Assembly (NCBI RefSeq): GCF_905203285.1
Contig: NZ_CAJKVK010000098.1
Span: 1-7,390 of the forward strand
Direction of reading: 5' to 3'
DNA length: 7,390 nucleotides
Source of the DNA: an uncultured Succinatimonas sp.
GTDB taxonomy: Bacteria > Pseudomonadota > Gammaproteobacteria > Enterobacterales > Succinivibrionaceae
Position 1 is the first letter of the stretch; each line of letters opens with the position of its first letter. Below, one piece after another: positions 1-6,392 of this stretch. The position numbers and the translations under genes are program-made. The notes beneath the pieces are model-generated. The model did not search any database, had not been told where the DNA came from, and saw nothing but the letters and a program-made list of their open reading frames with translations.

Positions 1-881
1 CACACATGGATATGGATAGCACTTATTGGTCATCTGCCGATGACAAAGATGCTGTCGGCTATGGTCTCTATGCAGGTTACAATTTCACTTCATGGTTAGC
101 TCTTGAAGCTGGCTTTAATATGTTCGATGGCTTCTCTATGAAGGATGAAGGCGTTTCTCGCGATTTAGATGTCTACGGACCTGAAGCAGCATTACGCTTA
201 GCTTATCCGTTAGGACCTGATGGTTCAGACATTTATTTGCGCGGTGGTGCAATGTGGGCTACTGTTGATGCAGAGCATGGTGATGAACCTTACCATGAAA
301 TTGCTCCGTTTGTTGGTGCAGGCGTTCAGTATGCCGTAACCAAGAACATTGACGTTCGTGTCGGTTATGATTACTACTTTGACGTAATTGATGGTGAAGA
401 CAATCCTGATACCGATATCGGCTTGCTCTATGCCGGCTTACAGTACACCTTCGGCGGTGCCGCTCCGGTTGCTCCGGTTCCTCAGACCGTTACCGAGAAC
501 TTCACTTTAGACGCAGCTACCCTCTTCCCGTTTGACGGTTCTTCACTTTGCGAAGAAGGCGTAAAGGCTGTTAACAGCGTTGTTGATTCAGTCGCTGCTA
601 AGAATATTCAGAATGCCGCTTACGATGTTAAGGGCTACACCGATCGCATCGGTTCTGAGGCTTACAACCAGACCTTGTCAGAGAAGCGCGCTCAGGCCGT
701 TGCTGACCAGCTCCAGGCTGCAGGCGTTGCTCCTGAACAGCTTACCGTTACCGGCATGGGCGAAGCCGATCCTGTTTCAACCGGTTGTGAAGGCTTACGT
801 GGCAACAAGCTCATTGACTGCTTAGCTCCGGATCGTCGTGTTGAGCTTGCAGTTACCGGTGAAGTTACCGAAACTGAATAA
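1..881 (+). CDS. ompA: OmpA-family outer membrane porin/peptidoglycan anchor, 5' partial
   Basis: This is an outer-membrane beta-barrel protein with a periplasmic peptidoglycan-binding domain, so it should tether the outer membrane to the cell wall. The frame is open to the left edge. An ATG at 6 lies in that frame, but it is probably internal, because the signal peptide and first barrel strand expected in OmpA are missing. Counting from that ATG, residues 1-150 are alternating aromatic/glycine barrel strands ending in QYTFG. Residues 152-159 are an Ala/Pro/Val linker encoded by a tandem GCTCCGGTT, and about 161-285 form the OmpA-like domain. The diaminopimelate-binding pair is visible as Asp213 (GYTDRIGS) and Arg228 (LSEKRAQ), with the same 15-residue spacing as E. 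coli D241/R256. Cys261 and Cys272 match the OmpA disulfide, and IDCLAPDRRVE is the family signature. Cys182 is an extra cysteine. The family assignment is firm; that it is the true ompA orthologue is likely. Confidence 0.93.
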   Translation, partial: HMDMDSTYWSSADDKDAVGYGLYAGYNFTSWLALEAGFNMFDGFSMKDEGVSRDLDVYGPEAALRLAYPLGPDGSDIYLRGGAMWATVDAEHGDEPYHEIAPFVGAGVQYAVTKNIDVRVGYDYYFDVIDGEDNPDTDIGLLYAGLQYTFGGAAPVAPVPQTVTENFTLDAATLFPFDGSSLCEEGVKAVNSVVDSVAAKNIQNAAYDVKGYTDRIGSEAYNQTLSEKRAQAVADQLQAAGVAPEQLTVTGMGEADPVSTGCEGLRGNKLIDCLAPDRRVELAVTGEVTETE

Positions 882-911
882 TCTATTTAATTAAGTTTAA
901 TTAGATTAAAA

Positions 912-950
912 GAAACCCCGAGATGAAAATCCCGGGGTTTCGTTGTAATG
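912..950. terminator. Shared hairpin terminator between convergent ompA and the COG0523 gene
   Basis: A perfect 9-bp stem, GAAACCCCG (912-920) with CGGGGTTTC (933-941), encloses a 12-nt loop. It lies 30 bp after the ompA stop and 23 bp past the stop of the convergent minus-strand gene. In the minus direction the stem is followed by TTTTAATC, a usable U-tract. In the plus direction it is followed by GTTGTAATG, with Ts only partly present beyond the stem's own TTT. It therefore probably works in both directions, better for the minus strand. Confidence 0.85.
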
Positions 951-964
951 AGCTTTAGTAAATT

Positions 965-2098
965 TTACTGATTGATTTGTTCGGCGTTGCTTATTACTTC
1001 CTGATAATACCTAATCGCTGATTCATCAGGATTTTTAAGTGCTTGCTCGAAAATATACTTTATCTGCTCCAGTACCGTAGCCCTTACGATAAACACGAGC
1101 TTGCTGTCATGATCATCATCAGGCCAGCTGTCAAGCTCGGTTAACGGATACAGATTTCCTTGTACTCCGTGAATGACCACCGGTTTTTCCTGATCTTTAA
1201 TATTGACGATGCCCTTGATGCGCAGGATCGAATCACCGTATTGCTCCTGAACTAGAGAAATTGCAGATAACAAAACCAAAGGATCTAAAGGATCCGATAC
1301 TGAAACGCAGAAGCTTTCGATATTGGAGTGGGCAATGATTCTTGGTTTGGCAACACCGATAGTATTGGAAACTGATGCCGGTTTAAACGGTGAGGCAAGA
1401 GTTTTGTCTTTAATGTTAAGCCAAGCAGCAACTTTATCCGGATTTTGGTGATCGGAATTTTTATATGGTCCTATTTCCTCAATGATTTTAGGTGTGATAT
1501 TGCCTTTTAACATCGGATAGATACGAGCTGACGGATTGATTTTTGATGCAACTTCAGTAATTGCGTCAATTTCGTCAGAATCGATTAAATCGGTTTTGCT
1601 TATAAGAATGATATCGGCAAGAGCGATTTGTTTTACGGCTTCATATTGGTTTTTAAGTTGCTCTCTGACAAATTGTCCGTCAAGAACGGTTACCGTACCG
1701 TCATAACGATAATAAGTCATAACAAACTCATCACCGGCAAGAGTTGAAATTACGCCTGAAGGATCGGCAAGACCGGTAGTTTCGATTAAAACACGCTTAA
1801 AGTTCGGAATAAGTCCTTTTTTAGCGCGAATGAAGTTAGTGGTCAATGAATCAATAAGCTCTCCCTGCAAAGAACAGCAGATGCAGCCCGATCCAAGTAA
1901 TACGACAGTATCATCAACCGCTTGGACTAATTCATGATCAAGTCCCACGTCACCGAATTCATTGATTAATACCAAGGTATCTTTAAACTCTTCGGTATTT
2001 ACCCATTTATTAAGCAAAGTGGTCTTTCCCGAGCCTAAAAAACCGGTAATGATATTTACGGGGATTTGAAAATCCTCTTCTTCAATAACTTCTGTCAC
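965..2098 (-). CDS. COG0523 CobW/YjiA-family GTP-binding metal chaperone-like protein
   Basis: A 377-residue G3E-family P-loop GTPase of the COG0523 group (CobW, YjiA, P47K, ZNG1), whose members bind zinc or cobalt and are thought to deliver metal to client enzymes in the cytoplasm. Visible motifs in order: Walker A GFLGSGKTT (19-27), switch segment INEFG (45-49), the metal-binding CxCC motif GCICC (Cys72, Cys74, Cys75), Walker B region ETTGLADP (106-113), and base-recognition SKTD (167-170). A CobW C-terminal domain follows at about 258-354 with the typical GVQ...WPD...SKLVFI pattern. The linker between the domains lacks the His-rich stretch found in many members. The start is GTG: position 2096-2098 reads CAC on the plus strand. 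A GGTGA ribosome site sits 6 nt upstream. The GTG overlaps the TGA stop of the upstream hydrolase gene (GTGA), so translation is probably coupled. No Zur-like operator was recognised. The specific client and metal cannot be read from sequence, so no gene symbol is given. Confidence 0.93.
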   Translation of the reverse strand: MTEVIEEEDFQIPVNIITGFLGSGKTTLLNKWVNTEEFKDTLVLINEFGDVGLDHELVQAVDDTVVLLGSGCICCSLQGELIDSLTTNFIRAKKGLIPNFKRVLIETTGLADPSGVISTLAGDEFVMTYYRYDGTVTVLDGQFVREQLKNQYEAVKQIALADIILISKTDLIDSDEIDAITEVASKINPSARIYPMLKGNITPKIIEEIGPYKNSDHQNPDKVAAWLNIKDKTLASPFKPASVSNTIGVAKPRIIAHSNIESFCVSVSDPLDPLVLLSAISLVQEQYGDSILRIKGIVNIKDQEKPVVIHGVQGNLYPLTELDSWPDDDHDSKLVFIVRATVLEQIKYIFEQALKNPDESAIRYYQEVISNAEQINQ

Positions 2099-2109
2099 TT
2101 TATTTCACC
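2095..2109 (-). promoter_or_regulatory. GTGA stop/start overlap with ribosome site for the COG0523 gene
   Basis: On the minus strand, GGTGA (2109-2105) lies 6 nt before a GTG start (2098-2096). The last base of the pldB TGA stop is 2095, so the codons share GTGA. No ATG lies nearby upstream in frame, and the conserved family sequence begins about 12 codons in. The site therefore supports GTG initiation with translational coupling to pldB. Confidence 0.75.
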
Positions 2110-3069
2110 GTGTAATAAAAAATTAAAAGCATATGTTAACGCTAAATTGCGGTATTCGTCAGATTCATTTAGCAGATCATGATAGGCACCTGACAAATTG
2201 AAATATTTAGGTCTGCTGATGTCGTTTAAATGCTTTCTCATAAAGTTTATGGTGTGCGGGGTCGATACGACATGATCATCTCCTGCTGTTACGGTCAGCA
2301 TTGGGATGGTGAAATCAACATTACTGTTCATGATTTCAAGCTGTTTTTTTAAGGCTTCCTTAACAAAGGCAAAAGAAGGACCTCCCAATGCCAGATCTGG
2401 ATGCAATCCGTAATAGTCGTGATAAGTTTCGTAGCGATCAAAACAGTGACTATGGATGTTCTTTTTAAACTCGATTCTTTTGTATTCTGCTCCGTGCGGA
2501 GTATACAAATACTTAAGAAGCGGTAAATTGCCTACCGTGTTGACGAATAGTTTTAAGATAGGTTCGGGCAAATTGAAAGCAGGCCATAAGTAAGGAGCCA
2601 GAAGAGCGACGCGCTGAGGTTTGTTTTTTTCATGAAGCAAAAAATCCAAGGAGATGAGCCCGCCCATAGAAAAAGCCATTAACAGATACGGACTTTTGAC
2701 ATTAAGCGCATCAAGTGCAAAAGCAAGATCTTTTCTATAAACATTGAAATCATCAATATGACATTTAAAACTGCCTTTGATGACTTTAGAAGACATGCCT
2801 TGACCCCGGACAAAAATTACAAAAACCTGCAGATTCTGCTGGCGTAATGAATATAAAAGTTCAGCGTATTTATGTTCGCATTCAGCTCTACCCGGGACGA
2901 TTACTAAAGTATGTTTGGGGGTTGCGCTTGTAAGTTCAATCGCACTTAACGTGATTTCATCTGAAACTTTTATAGAGTGTTTAATAATTTTGTGTTTATA
3001 AAAGTCCTCAATATGCGCAAGTTGGCGCATATAGTCAGAAACCGTGGTGAGAAAAGGAAGATCATTCAT
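2095..3069 (-). CDS. pldB: PldB-like lysophospholipase, alpha/beta hydrolase
   Basis: A 324-residue alpha/beta hydrolase resembling E. coli PldB (lysophospholipase L2, 340 residues), which removes the remaining acyl chain from lysophospholipids at the inner membrane. Segments shared with PldB along its length: VPGRAECEHKYAELLYSL (about 58-75), RGQGMS (88-93), the nucleophile elbow AFSMGGLIS (Ser134), LGGPSFAFVKEAL (228-240), and GAYHDLL near the C-terminus. The likely catalytic triad is Ser134, Asp265 (AGDDHVV) and His297. No signal peptide or membrane helix is evident. The ATG at 3067-3069 has an AGGG element about 7 nt upstream. The stop overlaps the GTG of the downstream COG0523 gene, and the gene starts 72 bp after spoT, so it may be cotranscribed with either. 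Family membership is clear. True substrate preference (lysophospholipid or monoacylglycerol) is inferred from similarity to PldB. Confidence 0.88.
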   Translation of the reverse strand: MNDLPFLTTVSDYMRQLAHIEDFYKHKIIKHSIKVSDEITLSAIELTSATPKHTLVIVPGRAECEHKYAELLYSLRQQNLQVFVIFVRGQGMSSKVIKGSFKCHIDDFNVYRKDLAFALDALNVKSPYLLMAFSMGGLISLDFLLHEKNKPQRVALLAPYLWPAFNLPEPILKLFVNTVGNLPLLKYLYTPHGAEYKRIEFKKNIHSHCFDRYETYHDYYGLHPDLALGGPSFAFVKEALKKQLEIMNSNVDFTIPMLTVTAGDDHVVSTPHTINFMRKHLNDISRPKYFNLSGAYHDLLNESDEYRNLALTYAFNFLLHGEIK

Positions 3070-3141
3070 AATAAGCCCTGCATACTAGTACATATTCTAG
3101 TTTAGCACGGCTAACTATACTGTCTGTGACGCCAATAAAAA
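3070..3141. other. spoT-pldB intergenic spacer
   Basis: This 72-bp gap separates the spoT stop from the pldB start. It holds a small dyad, TTAGC (3102-3106) with GCTAA (3110-3114), and an 8-bp palindrome TACTAGTA (3083-3090). Neither is followed by a U-tract on the minus strand, so I see no intrinsic terminator and transcription may continue from spoT. A TAGAAT hexamer on the minus strand (3099-3094) resembles a -10 box but has no good -35 partner. An independent pldB promoter is possible but not shown. Confidence 0.5.
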
Positions 3142-5349
3142 TTAGCGTTTTCTGAAGATCTTAATTACATTCGGAATGGTTTTTATACGGCGGATAATAC
3201 CGGCAAGGTGCAGGCGATCGCGTACGGTCACCGTAAGATTAATGATATATACTTTGCCTTCTTTGATTTCCGAATTAATTGAATCAATTTGCGATCCGGC
3301 TATATCTACGGCGTTGGAAATCTCAGACAAAATGCCTTGACGATTTTCAAGCTCAATTCTAAGTCCGGTTTGGAAATCCATGCTGGCAGCAACTTCTCTA
3401 TCCCAATTAACGTCGAGGAATTTATTCGGATCTTTTGCCATATCGCGAATATTAGAGCAGTTGAAGTTATGGATAACAAGGCCTTTGCCCGGGGAAATAT
3501 GCGCAATAATATGATCGCCCGGGATTGGCATGCAGCATTGAGCAAATGAATAAGGCAAACCGCCGGTTCCGGTAATCGGCTGGGTCTTTTCATCGGCAAT
3601 CTTTTTACCGATTTCTTTAGATAGGCGCTTGGCAACGATTACGGTAAGGATATTGCCAAGTGCGATGTCCACCAAAAGTGCGTCCAAATCCGGCTCTTTA
3701 AACTCTTTAAGCACTGCGCTTAAATGTTCAGGCGCAATTTCATCAAGACGTACGCCTTTTAATGAAGTCTGCAGCAAACGACGGCCGATAAGTACGCATT
3801 CCTGGGCTTTTAAGCTCTTTAGATATTGTCTTATCTTAGAGCGGGCACGCGGAGTAACTACCGAGGATAACCAGATGGCGTTAGGCTGGGCACTTGGGGA
3901 TGTGATGATTTCGACGGTTTGTCCTGACTCAAGGGCGTGGCTTAACGGGAACATGCGGTGATTGACGCGGGCGCCGATACAGTGCTGACCGATGTCGGTA
4001 TGGACAGCAAAAGCGAAATCAACAGGTGTTGCGCCGGACGGCAAATCGTAAATCTTGCCTTCAGGTGAGAATACGAAAATCGTATCAGGATAAAGGTCGT
4101 TTTTAACTCCCTCAATGAATTCGCGGGAGCTTGCCGAGCTTTGCTGTAAATCCAGAATATTGTTGATCCAGCGCTGAGCGTTCTTTTGGGCGGTTGTTGA
4201 GGTCGGCTCTGATCCTTTCTCTTTATAAGACCAATGAGCTGCAACGCCGCGGGCTGACATCTGATCCATAAATTCAGTACGGATCTGAATTTCAATAGGA
4301 ACTCCGTGAGGTCCTATAAGCGAGGTATGCAGTGATTGATAACCGTTAATCTTCGGAATGGCAATATAGTCTTTAAATCCGTCAGGTCGCGGCTTAAAGA
4401 GATTATGCATTTGTCCTAAAACACGGTAGCACGTATCAACGTCGTTGACGATGATTCTAAAACCGTAGACATCCATGATCTCACGGAACTGCAGTTCTTT
4501 ATGTACCATTTTCTGGTAAATGGAATAGACACGCTTTTCGCGGCCTAAAACCCGAGCCGGGATCCCTACTTCATTTAAGCGTCCGCGGATGTTTTCAAGG
4601 ATGTTGTTTACTATTTCTTTACGGTTTTTTCGGGCTTTGATAACTGCTGATTTCAATACTCGATAACGCATCGGATGCATTGCCGCCATTCCGAGCTCTT
4701 CAAGCTCGGACTTTATTTCCGAGATACCGAGACGATTGGCTATAGGTACGAAAACATCAAGGGTTTCTTTGGCAATGCGGATACGTTTGTCAGGGCGCAG
4801 CGAGCCGATGGTCCGCATGTTGTGGGTGCGATCGGCAAGTTTGATGAGAATGACGCGGATATCCTGCGTCATAGCCAAAATCATCTTACGGAAATTTTCC
4901 GTTTGAGCTTCGCGATAATCATGAAAACGCAGCTTATCAAGCTTGGTAACACCGTTTACGATTTTTTGTACTGTTGGTCCGAAATTTTTTTCTATATCTT
5001 TTTCGTTGATAAAGGTATCTTCAACAGTATCGTGAAGCAGAGCAGCCTGAATAGTCTCAACGTCAAGATGCATCTGTGCAACGATGGTGGCTACAGCCAG
5101 AGGATGAGTGATATAAGGTTCGCCTGATGCTCTTTTTTGTCCGTCATGTGCACGGTCGGCAAGCTCAAAAGCCTTGTCGATATAGTGAATTTTTTCAGCG
5201 GGTAAATAAGAACAGACCAGATCGCGCAGCGACCAGTAAAATTCCAGGTTGGGGGCGTTTAAAACATCACGAGACAAAGCCGGAGGAGCAGAGATTTCTT
5301 GCACCGGGAGGTCTAAATTTAAAGTATCCTGCTTATTTTCTCCGGCCAT
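3142..5349 (-). CDS. spoT: SpoT, bifunctional (p)ppGpp hydrolase/synthetase
   Basis: A 735-residue long RelA/SpoT homologue that degrades ppGpp to GDP and pyrophosphate and can weakly make it from GTP/GDP plus ATP; it controls the stringent response in the cytoplasm. Domains in order: HD hydrolase about 59-205 with His82, His106-Asp107 and Glu111-Asp112 (THP, LLHDTVEDT); synthetase about 265-380 with Asp293 and Glu353 matching E. coli D259 and E319; TGS about 421-482; helical region; conserved-cysteine segment with Cys605, Cys606 and Cys631; C-terminal ACT/RRM about 660-735. The residue offset to E. coli SpoT is a constant 34 through these sites, so the extra length is mostly an N-terminal extension of about 34 residues, plus small differences later. 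The ATG at 5347-5349 is supported by AAAGGT 7 nt upstream. In the synthetase the usual RxKD signature reads GFKD (324-327). It follows rpoZ by 17 bp, as in enterobacteria, but the following trmH and recG are absent. Confidence 0.98.
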   Translation of the reverse strand: MAGENKQDTLNLDLPVQEISAPPALSRDVLNAPNLEFYWSLRDLVCSYLPAEKIHYIDKAFELADRAHDGQKRASGEPYITHPLAVATIVAQMHLDVETIQAALLHDTVEDTFINEKDIEKNFGPTVQKIVNGVTKLDKLRFHDYREAQTENFRKMILAMTQDIRVILIKLADRTHNMRTIGSLRPDKRIRIAKETLDVFVPIANRLGISEIKSELEELGMAAMHPMRYRVLKSAVIKARKNRKEIVNNILENIRGRLNEVGIPARVLGREKRVYSIYQKMVHKELQFREIMDVYGFRIIVNDVDTCYRVLGQMHNLFKPRPDGFKDYIAIPKINGYQSLHTSLIGPHGVPIEIQIRTEFMDQMSARGVAAHWSYKEKGSEPTSTTAQKNAQRWINNILDLQQSSASSREFIEGVKNDLYPDTIFVFSPEGKIYDLPSGATPVDFAFAVHTDIGQHCIGARVNHRMFPLSHALESGQTVEIITSPSAQPNAIWLSSVVTPRARSKIRQYLKSLKAQECVLIGRRLLQTSLKGVRLDEIAPEHLSAVLKEFKEPDLDALLVDIALGNILTVIVAKRLSKEIGKKIADEKTQPITGTGGLPYSFAQCCMPIPGDHIIAHISPGKGLVIHNFNCSNIRDMAKDPNKFLDVNWDREVAASMDFQTGLRIELENRQGILSEISNAVDIAGSQIDSINSEIKEGKVYIINLTVTVRDRLHLAGIIRRIKTIPNVIKIFRKR

Positions 5350-5356
5350 AGCGTTT

Positions 5357-5362
5357 ACCTTT
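5357..5362 (-). promoter_or_regulatory. Ribosome binding site deciding the spoT start
   Basis: AAAGGT on the minus strand lies 7 nt before the ATG, inside the 17-bp rpoZ-spoT gap. It supports the long SpoT start and hence the roughly 34-residue N-terminal extension relative to E. coli SpoT. Confidence 0.65.
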
Positions 5363-5366
5363 GCAG

Positions 5367-5654
5367 TTAGCTGAACATTTCGGCTCCGTCAATAGGAGCG
5401 AACTCATTATTTCCGGTATGTAAAGAAGCATCGCGTAAATGATCTTTACGATCTTGCTTATCTAAGAATTCTTCGGAAATTAAACCTTCTTCAATTTCGC
5501 GTAAAGCGATGACGGTAGGTTTATCGTTTTCTTCATCTACTAAAGGTTTGCTGCCGTTATTGGAAATCTGACGGGCACGACGTGCTGCAAGAAGAACTAG
5601 ATCAAAGCGGTTGCCGACGCGGGCAACGGCGTCTTCCACAGTAACTCTAGCCAT
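5367..5654 (-). CDS. rpoZ: DNA-directed RNA polymerase omega subunit
   Basis: A 95-residue omega subunit, close in length to E. coli RpoZ (91). It supports folding and assembly of the beta' subunit and, in E. coli, forms part of ppGpp binding site 1 on RNA polymerase. The N-terminal half is nearly identical to the E. coli protein: MARVTV start, GNRFDLVLLAARRARQ (14-29), then EENDKPTVIALREIEEGLI (41-59). The last 35 residues diverge and are acidic and polar, as usual for this subunit. The ATG has GAGGT 9 nt upstream (5668-5664). It lies 17 bp before spoT, so the two are surely cotranscribed, which links the ppGpp enzyme with a ppGpp target. A candidate promoter precedes it in the gap after gmk. 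Confidence 0.97.
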   Translation of the reverse strand: MARVTVEDAVARVGNRFDLVLLAARRARQISNNGSKPLVDEENDKPTVIALREIEEGLISEEFLDKQDRKDHLRDASLHTGNNEFAPIDGAEMFS

Positions 5655-5699
5655 TTAATCACTACCTCAAAAAAACAAAAAATAAAAAGCTGAATATTT

Positions 5700-5728
5700 A
5701 TTATAACCGATTATCGGTGCATTTAACG
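5700..5728 (-). promoter_or_regulatory. Candidate rpoZ-spoT promoter with dyad in the spacer
   Basis: The minus strand has a perfect TATAAT (5705-5700) about 45 nt before the rpoZ ATG. The -35 region is weak: GTTAAA (5727-5722) at 16-nt spacing or TTAAAT (5726-5721) at 15-nt spacing. Between them is a perfect 6-bp dyad, ACCGAT-T-ATCGGT (5706-5718), directly beside the -10 box, where a repressor or activator could bind. The -10 match is seen directly; promoter and operator function are inferred. Confidence 0.5.
5706..5718. repeat. Perfect 6-bp inverted repeat upstream of rpoZ
   Basis: ACCGAT and ATCGGT are separated by one base. In DNA this would be a 13-bp operator-like dyad. The loop is too short for an RNA hairpin without losing the innermost pairs. 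No U-tract follows on the minus strand, so it is not a terminator for gmk. Confidence 0.55.
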
Positions 5729-5750
5729 CTTCTTGGCGTTTTTTGGATCC

Positions 5751-6392
5751 TTATTCGCTGTAACCTTCAAGCATCGCATCCAAAAGCTGTTTGTGCTTGT
5801 CGCTTTGACGCTTAAGCTCATAGCGATGGGCAAGAACGATGGATCTTAAAGCTAAAACACTTTCATCAAATACGTCGTTGACGATAAGATAGTCATATTC
5901 ATTGTAGTGAGAAATTTCTCTTTTAGCTTTTTCCATGCGTTTTTTTATAACTTCGTCACTATCTTGACCGCGTTTTTTTAGGCGGTTTTGCAATTCTTCA
6001 AGTGACGGGGGCAAAATAAAAATGCTTTTTGCATACGGGGATTGCTCACGGATAAGGCGCGCGCCCTGCCAATCTATGTCAAGAAAAACGTCTTTGCCGT
6101 CATTTATCCACTCTTCAACTATTTCTTTTGAAGTTCCGTAATAATGATCGAAAACTTTGGCGTATTCGTAAAAAGCGTCACGTGCTATCAGAGCTTCAAA
6201 TTCTTCGTTGCTGACAAAATGGTAGCTTACATGATTGGTTTCACCGGGACGCGGATCACGGGTGGTATGGGATACGGAAAGTCTTAGCGAATCATCTAAA
6301 TTAAAACGCTGCATTAAAGCTGCAATAAGTGACGATTTTCCGGCGCCGCTTGGGGCTGATACGATAAATAACGTTCCTTTTTCTTTAGACAT
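5751..6392 (-). CDS. gmk: Guanylate kinase
   Basis: A 213-residue guanylate kinase (E. coli 207) that phosphorylates GMP and dGMP to GDP and dGDP with ATP, an essential cytosolic step of purine nucleotide supply and GMP salvage. The P-loop is SAPSGAGKSS (12-21). The GMP-binding region is SVSHTTRDPRPGE (39-51), followed by the YYGTS segment (84-88) and DVFLDIDWQGA (101-111). The lid carries RGQDSDEV (141-148), and the C-terminal YDYLIVND (166-173) is typical. Its ATG lies inside the end of engB, giving an 8-nt overlap (ATGTCTAA), and the purine-rich leader there is only a weak ribosome site, so translation probably depends on that of engB. Being next to rpoZ-spoT is the usual enterobacterial arrangement. 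No missing catalytic residue was seen. Confidence 0.98.
   Translation of the reverse strand: MSKEKGTLFIVSAPSGAGKSSLIAALMQRFNLDDSLRLSVSHTTRDPRPGETNHVSYHFVSNEEFEALIARDAFYEYAKVFDHYYGTSKEIVEEWINDGKDVFLDIDWQGARLIREQSPYAKSIFILPPSLEELQNRLKKRGQDSDEVIKKRMEKAKREISHYNEYDYLIVNDVFDESVLALRSIVLAHRYELKRQSDKHKQLLDAMLEGYSE

Noticed and set aside
6..8. ATG at 6 as the true start of the OmpA gene
   Set aside because: The frame stays open to the window edge, and the signal peptide plus first barrel strand would be missing. The gene is cut by the window.
462..479. Tandem GCTCCGGTT as a mobile or regulatory repeat
   Set aside because: It encodes the Ala-Pro-Val hinge of OmpA, a normal feature of the linker.
580..825. 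Second plus-strand frame within ompA
   Set aside because: Out of frame with the clear OmpA-like domain, and Leu/Arg/Ser-rich as typical of a shifted frame.
3083..3114. Dyads in the spoT-pldB gap as a spoT terminator
   Set aside because: Stems of five pairs or fewer, low GC, and no U-tract on the minus strand.
3289..3549. Plus-strand 86-codon open frame inside spoT
   Set aside because: It is antisense to the strongly conserved SpoT C-terminal region, and its translation shows no family features.
4675..5127. Plus-strand 150-codon open frame inside spoT
   Set aside because: It is the longest shadow frame but lies antisense to the HD domain. Its composition looks like a mirror of conserved codons and there is no ribosome site of note.
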